A DNA stretch of 64,000 nucleotides from assembly GCA_902786745.1 (NCBI GenBank), contig CADADR010000001.1, forward strand, positions 62,001 to 126,000, read 5' to 3'. The stretch is from an uncultured Bacteroidia bacterium. GTDB lineage: Bacteria > Bacteroidota > Bacteroidia > Bacteroidales > F082. The notes beneath the pieces are model-generated. The model was given only the letters and a program-made list of their open reading frames with translations. It made no database searches and was not told where the DNA came from. The position numbers and the translations under genes are program-made. Of the stretch, positions 39,095 through 47,489 are shown in pieces (within the stretch, counting starts at the first letter, position 1; the number at the start of each line of letters is the position of its first letter).

Positions 39095-40444
39095 TTATTC
39101 GTTTACGATGGAATAGGTTACCTCAAGACGCATCTTCTCTCCTTCGGGCGCTTCGGGGCCGTTGATGACAAAACGCTGGGCGTTGTAGGAGCCTCCGTTT
39201 ATACCCAGACTCAAGCCGTAGTCGTCTTTCTTGCCCATGATCACACTCTGCATGTACTCGGAGATGCGGAAGGTGACCGACTCTTTGCTGGAGTTATAGG
39301 AGCCGCCAAAGAAGTTGGCGCCTTCGTAGTAGTCGGGAAGCAGATAGGTGCTGTTGTCTTCGTTGAAGCCCATCAGGACAAAGGCTTGCGGAGCTTTATA
39401 GATGGAGTCTAACGACAAGGACGAGGCGGGGATGATGAGTTTGGCTTCGTTGACGACAAGATGACCGGCCTGCAGCGTATCGAGCCAATGCGGCAGATTG
39501 GGGAATTGGATACGGGTCCTCACGCCACCCATGGTCTGCAAATAAACCTCTTCTTGTCCCAAGGCCGTCTGACCATCGAGCAGCTGATCGGTAAAAGCCT
39601 GGCTGCCCTGCGTATAGTCATGGTCGAAATGGTTGAAATAGGCATCCGAGGAGGTGACGAAGAAGCTATAACGCATGGCCTTGTCGGGAGTGGCTGCATC
39701 ATGGTAATAGAGTTGCAGCATCGAGAAGCTGTTGTTGGTGAGGTTGATATAGCTGATCGCTCCACCTTGACCCACGGGGTCGCAGGTGACATACAAGCCT
39801 TTGAAATACTCCTTGAAGAGGTCGGGGCGCGAATAAGCCAAGGTGTCGAGGCCGACGAGATAGTTGCCCAGATCCAGGCTCAGCGGGATGCGGATGATGG
39901 GCTGCGGGACGGTGTCGTTACCCACAACGTTGCTTTTCGTCCTAGGATGCGGATGAAACTGATATCCACTCGCTTGGTCGACCGGGTCGGTCGACACTTC
40001 GGAATAGTTGTAATAAGTCTCGTTGATCGACAGGGTGTCGGTCAGCTGGTAGACATGGGCCGTCTGCATCACGGTGGTGTCACCATAATAACCTGAGATA
40101 TAGAGTTGGAGCACCAACGAGTCGACGACCGGATTGCTGCCGAAGCTCTGGCCCGCCACTGAGGGGCGGAACTGGGTGTAGAACCCGGCTTCGGTGGTAC
40201 CGAAGACAGGGTCTTTCATGGCACCGATCAAGGCATTGGTAGTGTTGCGTGTAGCAACAGAGTCCATATAAGAATGACAGACCACGGCAACCGTATCCGT
40301 ATGGTAAACGTCGATATAGTTGTTTTCCGAAATCAGGTTGTTACCAATGGTCTCAGGGGATTTCTTACAAGAGGAAAATGCCAATATCAGAAGGCCAATC
40401 ATTAACGCTATTCCAGTGCGAGCAGTTGAATGATATGTTTTCAT
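39095..40444 (-). CDS. DUF4270 family outer-surface lipoprotein
   Basis: A 449-residue lipoprotein (lipobox AFSSC near residue 26) of the DUF4270 family, restricted to Bacteroidota. It is beta-strand rich with repeated Thr/Ser/Tyr runs and the family pattern of a conserved SENNYIDVYHTDTVAV beginning and a QSVIMGKKDDYGL stretch near the C-terminus. The function is unknown; surface exposure is inferred from the lipoprotein signal. It lies just downstream of the glycogen-synthase-like gene and 15 bp upstream of the cyclophilin gene. Confidence 0.85.
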   Translation of the reverse strand: MKTYHSTARTGIALMIGLLILAFSSCKKSPETIGNNLISENNYIDVYHTDTVAVVCHSYMDSVATRNTTNALIGAMKDPVFGTTEAGFYTQFRPSVAGQSFGSNPVVDSLVLQLYISGYYGDTTVMQTAHVYQLTDTLSINETYYNYSEVSTDPVDQASGYQFHPHPRTKSNVVGNDTVPQPIIRIPLSLDLGNYLVGLDTLAYSRPDLFKEYFKGLYVTCDPVGQGGAISYINLTNNSFSMLQLYYHDAATPDKAMRYSFFVTSSDAYFNHFDHDYTQGSQAFTDQLLDGQTALGQEEVYLQTMGGVRTRIQFPNLPHWLDTLQAGHLVVNEAKLIIPASSLSLDSIYKAPQAFVLMGFNEDNSTYLLPDYYEGANFFGGSYNSSKESVTFRISEYMQSVIMGKKDDYGLSLGINGGSYNAQRFVINGPEAPEGEKMRLEVTYSIVNE

Positions 40445-40497
40445 TTGATCGAAAATTGTTGCGTTTTATCGTTTGAGATAACTCAAAAATGGGATCC

Positions 40498-41322
40498 TTA
40501 TTGTTTTTCGAGAATAGTATCGTAGAAAGCATTGCAGGCCTGGGCATAGTGCACCTGCTCGGGATAGGTGAGGATGGGCTTCTTCACCGTCTGCAGATGG
40601 GCTTCGATTTCGGGATGCAGCTTCTCGGTGCATACCACGATGCCGTCGGCATAGTCAATGGCGGCCTTGGTCAGGTTGACATAGTCGGCCTCCTTGAAGT
40701 ATTTGAGGTCTTTGGCATTCATGCCCGGCAGCTTCATCTTCTTGTCGAAGCCAGCTCTGAAGCTCTCCTCGAAGCCGTCGTCATAGATTGAATAGACAAT
40801 CTTGGTCTCGTTGAAGAGCGGGTTGTCGCGCACCGTCATCGCACGTTTGATATAGACGGGCATCAATGCCGAGATCCAGCCATGACAGTGGATGATATCG
40901 GGCGACCAGTTGAGTTTCTTCACCGTCTCGATGACGCCACGCGTGAAGAAGACACAACGGCTGTCGTTGTCCTCGCAAAACTTGCCTTTTTCGTCATACA
41001 TCAAGTACTTTTTCTTCGTGAAGAAGTCGTCGTTGTCGATGAAATAGATCTGCATCCTCGCCTTCTGGATTGAGGCCACCTTGATAATGAGAGGGTGGTC
41101 CGTGTCGTTGATGATGAGGTTCATGCCCGAGAGGCGAATCACCTCATGAAGCTGGTTGCGGCGCTCGTTGATGACACCATAACGGGGCATGAAGATGCGG
41201 ATTTCCTTACCGCTTTCTTGGGTAGCTTGCGGCAGGTAGCGACCAACGAGGCTCATCGGAGTTTCGGGTAGATAAGGAGCGATTTCCTGGTGGACGAATA
41301 GTACTCTTGTCTTGCTAGTCAT
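40498..41322 (-). CDS. Glycogen/starch synthase N-terminal-domain protein (GT5 half)
   Basis: A 274-residue protein covering only the N-terminal Rossmann half of a GT5 glycogen synthase. The start TKTRVLFVHQEIAPY-like segment (VLFVHQEIAPYLPET), the acidic-pocket region MPRYGVINERRNQ and the DIIHCHGWISALMPVY motif are present. The C-terminal GT-B half that carries the KTGGL-type catalytic region is missing from this reading frame, and nothing downstream restores it. Stand-alone versions of this length are widespread in Bacteroidales. They may act with a separate C-terminal half encoded elsewhere or have another role. Confidence 0.85.
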   Translation of the reverse strand: MTSKTRVLFVHQEIAPYLPETPMSLVGRYLPQATQESGKEIRIFMPRYGVINERRNQLHEVIRLSGMNLIINDTDHPLIIKVASIQKARMQIYFIDNDDFFTKKKYLMYDEKGKFCEDNDSRCVFFTRGVIETVKKLNWSPDIIHCHGWISALMPVYIKRAMTVRDNPLFNETKIVYSIYDDGFEESFRAGFDKKMKLPGMNAKDLKYFKEADYVNLTKAAIDYADGIVVCTEKLHPEIEAHLQTVKKPILTYPEQVHYAQACNAFYDTILEKQ

Positions 41323-41417
41323 GGGCTATAGTGTTACTTAGAAACTACAAAATTACGCATTTTTTTTGGAATAACGCAAATAAAAATAAAAAACCCTACC
41401 TTTGCGAAATCAAACTG

Positions 41418-42545
41418 ATGCCCGCTATGGAATACGAACACTTTGAAAATCAGGAACATGAATGGGAGTCAAACCTTCGAGTGACCGAAGGGGTCGACGG
41501 TCCCATCCAAGTCAATCCGAATGCTTTGGAGCGCATGAAGCGCAACCAGCAGCAGCTGATGCCGCTGGAATGGTATGTCGACGGCATCCTCAAAGGTGAC
41601 CGGGTGACGCTCAGCAAGGCCATCACCTTGGTGGAGAGCGCCCTGCCCAAGCATCAGGAGTTGGCGCAACAGATCATAGCGGCCTGTCTGCCCCATGCAG
41701 GCAAAGCGCTTCGTTTAGGCATCACGGGCGTTCCTGGCGCGGGCAAGAGCACTTTCATCGAGGCTTTGGGCGTGCATCTGTGCAACAAAGGCCAGAAGCT
41801 GGCCGTGTTGGCCATCGACCCGTCGAGTCAACGCTCCAAGGGCAGCATCTTGGGCGACAAGACCCGTATGGAAAGCCTTTCCGTGCATCCCAATGCCTAT
41901 ATCCGTCCCTCGGCCTCAGCGGGCACTTTGGGCGGTGTGGCACGTAAGACAAGGGAAACAATCATCCTTTGTGAAGCAGCGGGTTATGATACGATTTTCG
42001 TGGAGACCGTAGGCGTAGGCCAATCCGAGACGGCAGTGCATTCCATGGTGGATTTCTTCCTCTTGATTCTGATCAGCGGCGCTGGTGATGAATTGCAAGG
42101 CATCAAGCGCGGCATCATGGAGATGGCCGACGGCATCGCAGTGAACAAAGCCGATGGCGACAACGTGATGCGCGCCAACCGTGCCGCCGCCGAATGCCGC
42201 AATGCATTGCACCTCTTCCCTCTTCCCGAATCGGGACAGGAGACCAAGGTGCTGACTTGCTCCGCCTTGACAGGCTTCCAAATCGACGAAGTATGGCAGA
42301 TGGTCGCCGACCACGTGCAGGCCATCCGCGACAATGGCTATCTTTATAGGAAACGCGCCCAACAAGACGTGCAGATGATGTACGACTCAATGGACAGCGC
42401 CTTGAAGAACGATTTCTACCAAAACCAACTGGTGGCCGATCTTCTCCCCTTGGTCGAAGCCGACGTGCGCGGCCAACGCATGAGCGCCTACATTGGCGCA
42501 CAGAAACTGTTGGATGCTTATTTCAATATGCTGAAAAGGGAATAA
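41418..42545 (+). CDS. meaB: Methylmalonyl-CoA mutase-associated GTPase (MeaB/ArgK type)
   Basis: A 375-residue G3E-family GTPase that assembles and protects the B12-dependent methylmalonyl-CoA mutase. The P-loop is GVPGAGKST (about 105-113), the Mg-binding part is AIDPSSQRSKGSILGDKTRM, switch/G3 is VETVGVGQSE, and G4-like VNKADGD follows. The start at 41418 (or 41427) matches the -7 element TACCTTTGC at 41397-41405. The mutase subunits are not in this window. The gene is followed after 5 bp by a perfect palindromic repeat (42551-42578). Cytosolic. Confidence 0.93.
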   Translation: MPAMEYEHFENQEHEWESNLRVTEGVDGPIQVNPNALERMKRNQQQLMPLEWYVDGILKGDRVTLSKAITLVESALPKHQELAQQIIAACLPHAGKALRLGITGVPGAGKSTFIEALGVHLCNKGQKLAVLAIDPSSQRSKGSILGDKTRMESLSVHPNAYIRPSASAGTLGGVARKTRETIILCEAAGYDTIFVETVGVGQSETAVHSMVDFFLLILISGAGDELQGIKRGIMEMADGIAVNKADGDNVMRANRAAAECRNALHLFPLPESGQETKVLTCSALTGFQIDEVWQMVADHVQAIRDNGYLYRKRAQQDVQMMYDSMDSALKNDFYQNQLVADLLPLVEADVRGQRMSAYIGAQKLLDAYFNMLKRE

Positions 42546-42550
42546 TATCA

Positions 42551-42578
42551 GTAGAGACGTAGCGCGCTACGTCTCTAC
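42551..42578. repeat. GTAGAGACGT palindrome after meaB
   Basis: A 28-bp perfect palindrome with arms GTAGAGACGTAGCG/CGCTACGTCTCTAC. It is the partner of 44434-44461 (25 of 28 identical). The position 11/18 base pair is A-T here and G-C in the other copy, a compensatory change. It sits between convergent genes and may also act as a terminator hairpin. Confidence 0.8.
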
Positions 42579-42587
42579 AAAACCATA

Positions 42588-42824
42588 TTATTCCGACGTT
42601 TTTCGATATTCCTCTGCCTTCGCCTCATCGCCGTTGAGGGCATACAATTCGCTAAGGTTACGACAAACCTCCTTGCGGATGTTTTCTTGTGCCTCGGTGA
42701 GCGGCCCTTCGCCCAGTTTTTCGAGCACGCGTTCATATTCCGCTATCAATTCAGGACCTTCTTCGCCGTTCGACTCCATCGTCTTGGCGTTGTTGAAGGC
42801 AATCATCCAGTCTCTTAATGCCAT
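42588..42824 (-). CDS. Small TPR-like acidic protein
   Basis: A 78-residue acidic, helical protein (MALRDWMIAFNNAKTMESN ...). The helix pairs LIAEYERVLEKLGEGPLTEAQ and CRNLSELYALNGDEAKAEEY resemble one tetratricopeptide unit followed by a capping helix. No signal peptide. It lies convergent to meaB, with the 28-bp palindrome between them, and divergent from glnA. Function unknown; a protein-protein interaction role is suggested only by the helix pattern. Confidence 0.6.
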   Translation of the reverse strand: MALRDWMIAFNNAKTMESNGEEGPELIAEYERVLEKLGEGPLTEAQENIRKEVCRNLSELYALNGDEAKAEEYRKTSE

Positions 42825-42861
42825 ATTTTCTTTATTTTGTTTGCCGTTGAATAATAATTGT

Positions 42862-42870
42862 TATCTTTGC
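42862..42870 (+). promoter_or_regulatory. glnA promoter
   Basis: TATCTTTGC with TTTG at 42840-42843 (18-base spacer), 41 bp before the glnA start. Confidence 0.65.
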
Positions 42871-42911
42871 GCAAAATTAGTAAAATCTATCATTTAAATA
42901 CAAAAATCGTA

Positions 42912-44423
42912 ATGGACCAAAGAATTGCCATGAACCCCAATCGTCTGGTGCAGTACCTTCAAAAGCCTGCAGCAGAGTTCACTCGCGCCGACATCATCCG
43001 TTATTGCGAGGAAAACCAAATCGAATTCGTCAACTTCCACTATTGTGGCTGGGACGGCAAGCTGAAGACCTTGAACTTCGTGATCCACAGCCTCGAACAC
43101 CTCGAGAACATCCTCACCGCCGGTGAGCGTGTCGATGGTTCGAGCCTCTTCCCCTTCATCGAAGCCGGCAAGAGCGACCTCTATGTGGTGCCGAAGTACA
43201 AGACCGCCTTCCGCAACCCCTTCACTGAGACGCCCACCTTGGACATCCTCTGCTCGTTCTACAACCGCGACGGAGAGCCTTTCGAGAGCTCACCCGAGCA
43301 CATCCTCCACAAAGCCCACGAAGTGTTCAAGAAGACTACAGGCTTGCAGATGGAGACCATGGGCGAGCTGGAATACTATATCATCGCCGACGACGAGGAA
43401 ATCTACGAAGTGCCCGACCAGAAAGGCTACCACGAGAGCGCTCCGTTCAACAAGTTCACCGAGTACCGCGTCGAGGCCATGCGCCTCATCGCCCAAGCTG
43501 GCGGCTTGATCAAATACGGTCACTCCGAAGTGGGTAACTTCACCCTCGACGGCAAGATCTACGAGCAGAACGAAATCGAGTTCCTGCCCACCAACATCGA
43601 AGACGCCGCCGACCAACTTGTGGTCGCCAAGTGGATCATGCGCCAGCTGGCCTACGAATATGGCGTCACCCTGACCTTCGCCCCGAAAATCAGCGTGGGT
43701 AAGGCCGGCTCGGGTATGCACGTGCACTGCAAGTTCACGAAGGACGGCAAGAGCGTCATGGTCAACAAGGGCGAGCTCAGCGACTATGGCAAGAAAGCCA
43801 TCGCCGGTTACATGGACGCCGGTACCTCGCTGCCTGCCTTCGGCAATCCTAACCCGCTGTCGTTCCTCCGTCTGGTGCCCCATCAAGAGGCCCCGACTTC
43901 GCTGTGCTGGTCCTACAGCAACCGTAGCGCCTTGGTGCGTGTGCCGCTGGGCTGGATCAACAACGGAAAGGACATGGCTGCCAACGCCAACCCGCTTGAG
44001 AAGAAGTCGAACAAGGACTTCAGCAGCAAGCAGACCTTCGAATGGCGTGCCTCCGACGGTTGCGCCGACATGTACCTGCTGATGGCCGCCCTCTGCGCCG
44101 CCGCACGTCACGGCTTCGAGATGCCTAACGCCCTCGAAGTGGCCGAGAAGACCTACGTCGGCCTTGGCGTCAACATCCACGATGCCAAGAACAAGAAGGT
44201 GCAAGAGAGCCTCGAGCAACTGCCCGACAGCTGTGTCGCCGCTGCCAAGGAGCTCAAGAAGGACCGCAAGATCTACACCGAGAAGGGCGTGTTCTCCGAT
44301 GCCATCATCGACTACATGATCAAGTTCCTCAGCGACTTCAAGGATGCCAACCTCCGCAAGGAACTGGGCAACGACACTGAGAAGATCATGAAACTGGTGA
44401 AGGAAAACATTCACGTCGGTTAA
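42912..44423 (+). CDS. glnA: Glutamine synthetase, type I-like
   Basis: A 503-residue glutamine synthetase that condenses ammonia and glutamate using ATP. The beta-grasp N-terminal domain covers about 1-105 (EFVNFHYCGWDGKLKTL). The catalytic barrel shows QNEIEFLPTNIEDAADQ, SGMHVHCKF with the active-site His, and RVPLGWINNGKD. No Tyr adenylylation motif can be confirmed by eye. The start at 42912 or the second Met at 42930 are both possible. The gene is flanked on the 3' side by a GTAGAGACGT palindrome, the same element that follows meaB. Central nitrogen assimilation. Confidence 0.93.
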   Translation: MDQRIAMNPNRLVQYLQKPAAEFTRADIIRYCEENQIEFVNFHYCGWDGKLKTLNFVIHSLEHLENILTAGERVDGSSLFPFIEAGKSDLYVVPKYKTAFRNPFTETPTLDILCSFYNRDGEPFESSPEHILHKAHEVFKKTTGLQMETMGELEYYIIADDEEIYEVPDQKGYHESAPFNKFTEYRVEAMRLIAQAGGLIKYGHSEVGNFTLDGKIYEQNEIEFLPTNIEDAADQLVVAKWIMRQLAYEYGVTLTFAPKISVGKAGSGMHVHCKFTKDGKSVMVNKGELSDYGKKAIAGYMDAGTSLPAFGNPNPLSFLRLVPHQEAPTSLCWSYSNRSALVRVPLGWINNGKDMAANANPLEKKSNKDFSSKQTFEWRASDGCADMYLLMAALCAAARHGFEMPNALEVAEKTYVGLGVNIHDAKNKKVQESLEQLPDSCVAAAKELKKDRKIYTEKGVFSDAIIDYMIKFLSDFKDANLRKELGNDTEKIMKLVKENIHVG

Positions 44424-44433
44424 AAACATCATT

Positions 44434-44461
44434 GTAGAGACGTGGCGCTCCACGTCTCTAC
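44434..44461. repeat. GTAGAGACGT palindrome after glnA
   Basis: 28 bp, 10 bp after the glnA stop. Arms GTAGAGACGTGG...CCACGTCTCTAC; it differs from the copy at 42551 in three positions, one pair of which is compensatory. Confidence 0.8.
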
Positions 44462-44477
44462 AGAATGAATTAATGCC

Positions 44478-46214
44478 ATGCCAAAGGACAAAATATTCAA
44501 CTGGAGATTTTGCCTTTGTTGTGGCATTTTCATTTGGTTTGTCATCAACCTGCTGCAGGGCATCTTCACCGAGATTCAAGAGGACGAGGCTTATTACGCT
44601 CTCTATGGCGAGCACCTCGCCTGGGGTTATTATGACCACCCGCCCATGGTGGGGCTGATGACCTTTTTGAGTAGCCTCTTCTTTTCGGGCACTTTAGGCG
44701 TGAGGTTTTTCACGATTGTTGCTTCATGTCTATCGCTGTGGGTGATGTGGGAGATTGCGGATCAAGTCCGCAATGACGCCATGAAAAAGAGTCCCCTATT
44801 ATTCTTAGTCCTAGCCTGCTCCATCGTGATGTTCAACATCTACGGCTTTGTCACCACGCCAGATGCGAGTCTGATCTTGTTTTCTGCCCTATTTTTGCTT
44901 GTCTATCAGCACTATTTGGAAAACAAGTCATGGAAAAACGCGCTGCTGATGGGACTATTCATGGCTTTGATGATATACAGCAAGTACCATGCTTTCCTAT
45001 TATTGGGGCTGATTGTGCTATCTAACCTCAAACTGCTGAAAGACGGTAAGTTTTGGGCGGCCTGCCTCTTGGCTTTGGCCTTGCTGACACCGCATATTCT
45101 TTGGCAGGTCAACAATGATTTTCCAAGCTTCAAGTACCACCTTGTTGGACGCAATGAGGCGTTCCGATGGAGCTATTTCTTTGAGTATCTGCCTAACCAG
45201 TTGCTCATTTTCAATCCGTTTACGTTTGGAGCTGTGGTTTATGTTTTGATTAAGGATAGGATTTGTGTTCGAATCCCCCCTGCCCCCCTTAAAAGGGGGA
45301 TTGGTGTCTTCGAACGAGGATTAAAGTTTATCCTTATCGGCTTCTTTTTCTTCTTCTGGCTGATGGCTTTCCGTGGACATGTGGAGCCACATTGGACCAT
45401 CGTGTGCGTCATCCCAGTGGTGGTGTTGCTTTATCGCAAAGCATTGGTTGACGACAAGTTAAGGAAATACATCAAGTTCTTTATCCTGCCTTCCCTCCTC
45501 TTGGTTTTGGCCTTCAGGATTCTCCTGTTGACGCCTTTGGCCGACCGTTTTGGCTACCACGGCAAGGAGCCTTATTACAAAGCCATAGAGCAGGTGGCAG
45601 GCGACCGTCCCGTGGTGATACGAGGCTCGTTCCAACAGCCTGCCCTTTACCATTACTTCACGGGCAAAGAAAGCTCAACGCTTCAATGCTACTACGACCG
45701 CATGACCCAATACGACCTCTGGCAGTTCGACAAGGACTGGATTGGCAAGCCTGTATTTGTTTGCGGCGCGGTGAATGAGCTGTCGGAGGTGTACCATATC
45801 GGCGATGTGGCGGTCGAAGGATTCCTCACCGACCATTTTCAAACGGCCAATAGGCTGATTACAACCTTCAGCCTCACCAATGCCAACGACGCGGAAACGC
45901 CAGTCTTCCATCACGGCGACACCATTCAGGTGGACTTTACCATCTTCAACCCCTGCGACGAGGCCATCGACTTCCATGACAAGGACTTCGGCATGGTCAT
46001 CAAAGCACAGTATCTGCTCAGCAACGACTTCTCCTATTGTGTTTACGACGATATCGCCACCCTCATGCCACAGACCTCCTATCAAGGGCATCTTTACACC
46101 GTCGTCAGCGACGAGGTGGCAACGGGACCCAATCGTTTTGCCTTGGGCATAGGCGATCGCATTTCTTCTTTCGTGACAGAAGAGCATCAGCTAAAGATCG
46201 TCATCGAGAAATAA
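44478..46214 (+). CDS. GT39-type (PMT/ArnT-like) polyprenyl-phosphate-sugar glycosyltransferase
   Basis: A 578-residue integral membrane protein with ten or more hydrophobic helices in its first two thirds and a soluble C-terminal part of about 180 residues. The N-terminal EIQEDEAYYALYGEHLAWGYYDHPPMVG holds the acidic pair and the DHPP motif of family GT39 dolichyl-phosphate-mannose/ArnT relatives. The probable role is to attach a sugar to lipids or glycans at the periplasmic face of the inner membrane. Residues about 265-276 (RIPPAPLKRGIG) come from a palindromic repeat (45272-45302) in a loop between membrane helices. Its stop codon is 1 bp from the convergent IPExxxVDY gene. Confidence 0.85.
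   Translation: MPKDKIFNWRFCLCCGIFIWFVINLLQGIFTEIQEDEAYYALYGEHLAWGYYDHPPMVGLMTFLSSLFFSGTLGVRFFTIVASCLSLWVMWEIADQVRNDAMKKSPLLFLVLACSIVMFNIYGFVTTPDASLILFSALFLLVYQHYLENKSWKNALLMGLFMALMIYSKYHAFLLLGLIVLSNLKLLKDGKFWAACLLALALLTPHILWQVNNDFPSFKYHLVGRNEAFRWSYFFEYLPNQLLIFNPFTFGAVVYVLIKDRICVRIPPAPLKRGIGVFERGLKFILIGFFFFFWLMAFRGHVEPHWTIVCVIPVVVLLYRKALVDDKLRKYIKFFILPSLLLVLAFRILLLTPLADRFGYHGKEPYYKAIEQVAGDRPVVIRGSFQQPALYHYFTGKESSTLQCYYDRMTQYDLWQFDKDWIGKPVFVCGAVNELSEVYHIGDVAVEGFLTDHFQTANRLITTFSLTNANDAETPVFHHGDTIQVDFTIFNPCDEAIDFHDKDFGMVIKAQYLLSNDFSYCVYDDIATLMPQTSYQGHLYTVVSDEVATGPNRFALGIGDRISSFVTEEHQLKIVIEK
45272..45302. repeat. AATCCCCC...GGGGGATT palindrome inside the GT39 gene
   Basis: 31 bp; arms AATCCCCC and GGGGGATT, centre CTGCCCCCCTTAAAA. 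It is a common dispersed repeat type. It is in frame and encodes PPAPLKRGI in a hydrophilic loop. Confidence 0.75.
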
Positions 46215-46215
46215 A

Positions 46216-46737
46216 CTAAGATTTCGAATAAGCAGCTTTCATCAAGGCCTCTTGCTCCTGCATTCTGAGCTTGACTTCTTTAAGGTTGTTCTGCTTTTTC
46301 TTTTTGTCTATCACCTTCAGCTCGCAGTCGGCGATGGTCTCCAGCACCTGACGAAGGTTTTTGTCTTTCTCAAGCAGGAAAGCATGACCCAGACCATCGA
46401 TTTCGCGGAGGCTGTTCATGATATGCATCTGACGCTCGGCGCTCAGCGTGTTTTGGATGAGGAAAAGATAGTCGAGGCGCGGAGTAAAAGGGAAGAGCAC
46501 CCTGTCTTGACGCACCAGCGAGACAAGGTTATAGACGTTATAGTTCTCGCCTGCCGAGTAATAGAAGAAGGAATAGTTGCCGCCTTCAAACTCGAGGTCG
46601 TCGTATTTGACCAGGTCGATGGAAAGCTTTTTGTTGATATTCCACGCCAGTTTGTAGTCGACCAGACCCGAATTGATGCCTACGACGGTGGTGTCGTCGA
46701 ACGACGCAATCTGTATTTTCCTGTTTTTGGGATTCAT
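46216..46737 (-). CDS. IPExxxVDY family protein
   Basis: A 173-residue protein of the Bacteroidota-specific family named for IPExxxVDY, usually encoded next to the fab/rnc genes. The start at 46737 (MNPKNRKIQIAS) is chosen because of the -7 element TATCTTTGC at 46741-46749 immediately before it; the longer frame overlaps rnc. Visible: GINSGLVDYKLAWNINKKL, FFYYSAGENYNVYNLVS and a Lys/Gln-rich helical end. Cytosolic; function unknown. It is downstream of acpP-fabF-rnc in the same direction. Confidence 0.8.
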   Translation of the reverse strand: MNPKNRKIQIASFDDTTVVGINSGLVDYKLAWNINKKLSIDLVKYDDLEFEGGNYSFFYYSAGENYNVYNLVSLVRQDRVLFPFTPRLDYLFLIQNTLSAERQMHIMNSLREIDGLGHAFLLEKDKNLRQVLETIADCELKVIDKKKKQNNLKEVKLRMQEQEALMKAAYSKS

Positions 46738-46740
46738 GCC

Positions 46741-46749
46741 GCAAAGATA
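46741..46749 (-). promoter_or_regulatory. -7 promoter element before the IPExxxVDY gene
   Basis: The minus strand reads TATCTTTGC, immediately upstream of the ATG at 46737; a leader this short suggests near-leaderless translation. Confidence 0.45.
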
Positions 46750-46768
46750 AACAATTGTTCGAAGAATC

Positions 46769-47488
46769 TCAATCCTCGCTAAACAAAAGTTTCCATGTTT
46801 TTTCGGCGGCCAGCTGTTCCGCGCCACGGATGGAACGGTCGATGGCGTCGCCATAAGGCTTGCCGTCGATGAGCACTTGTATGTGGAATTCTTTCTTGTG
46901 CCCCTCACCTATCTCGTCGAGCTGATGGAACACCAGATTTTTCTTCTGCTTTTGCGACCACTCGAGCAGCTTGCTCTTGAAGTTGGCATCGGTCTGCTGC
47001 AGTTCGTCGACGTCGATATGGACCTTGACGATGCGCTCGATGATGATGCGTTTGGCGAAGTCGTAGCCGCGGTCAAGGTAGATGGCGCCCATAAGGGCTT
47101 CAAAGGCGTTGCCGCCCATCGAGCGTGCGTTGTTGCCTACGTCAGAAGAATGCCGGATATAGCTTCCGAAGCCCAACTTCTCCGAGAGTCGGTTGAGGGA
47201 GACACGGCTGACGATACGAGAGCGCATCTCGGTGAGGAAGCCTTCGGGCTGGGTGGGATAGGTATGGAAGAGGTAATCGGCCACGGCGAGGCTCAACACG
47301 GCGTCGCCGAGGTACTCCATACGTTCGTTGCTGACGTGATAGTTGCCCACGCTCTCGATGGCCATCGATTTATGGGTGAAGGCCACATGATACAAAGCGA
47401 TATTCCTCGGATAGAAGCCGAAGATATTGTGGATATACTCGTAGAGTGCTTTGTCTTGGGGATCTTTTGGGCGCGAAAGGAATGCCAT
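46769..47488 (-). CDS. rnc: Ribonuclease III
   Basis: A 239-residue double-strand-specific RNase that matures rRNA. The catalytic domain has NERMEYLGDAVLSLAVADYLF (signature about 45-65, with the metal-binding Glu/Asp) and the GNAFEALMGAIYLDRGYD helix with the second acidic pair. The C-terminal double-strand RNA-binding domain begins near residue 165 (DANFKSKLLEWSQKQ). The gene starts 1 bp after fabF stops, in the common Bacteroidota order acpP-fabF-rnc. Confidence 0.96.
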   Translation of the reverse strand: MAFLSRPKDPQDKALYEYIHNIFGFYPRNIALYHVAFTHKSMAIESVGNYHVSNERMEYLGDAVLSLAVADYLFHTYPTQPEGFLTEMRSRIVSRVSLNRLSEKLGFGSYIRHSSDVGNNARSMGGNAFEALMGAIYLDRGYDFAKRIIIERIVKVHIDVDELQQTDANFKSKLLEWSQKQKKNLVFHQLDEIGEGHKKEFHIQVLIDGKPYGDAIDRSIRGAEQLAAEKTWKLLFSED

Positions 47489-47489
47489 C

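Noticed and set aside
43290..44639. A 449-codon open frame antisense to glnA
   Set aside because: Covers a conserved gene and crosses the palindromic repeat; no plausible protein features.
45268..45290. GTTCGAATCCCCC, resembling the T-arm of a tRNA
   Set aside because: No acceptor or anticodon stems around it, and it belongs to the palindromic repeat inside the GT39 gene.
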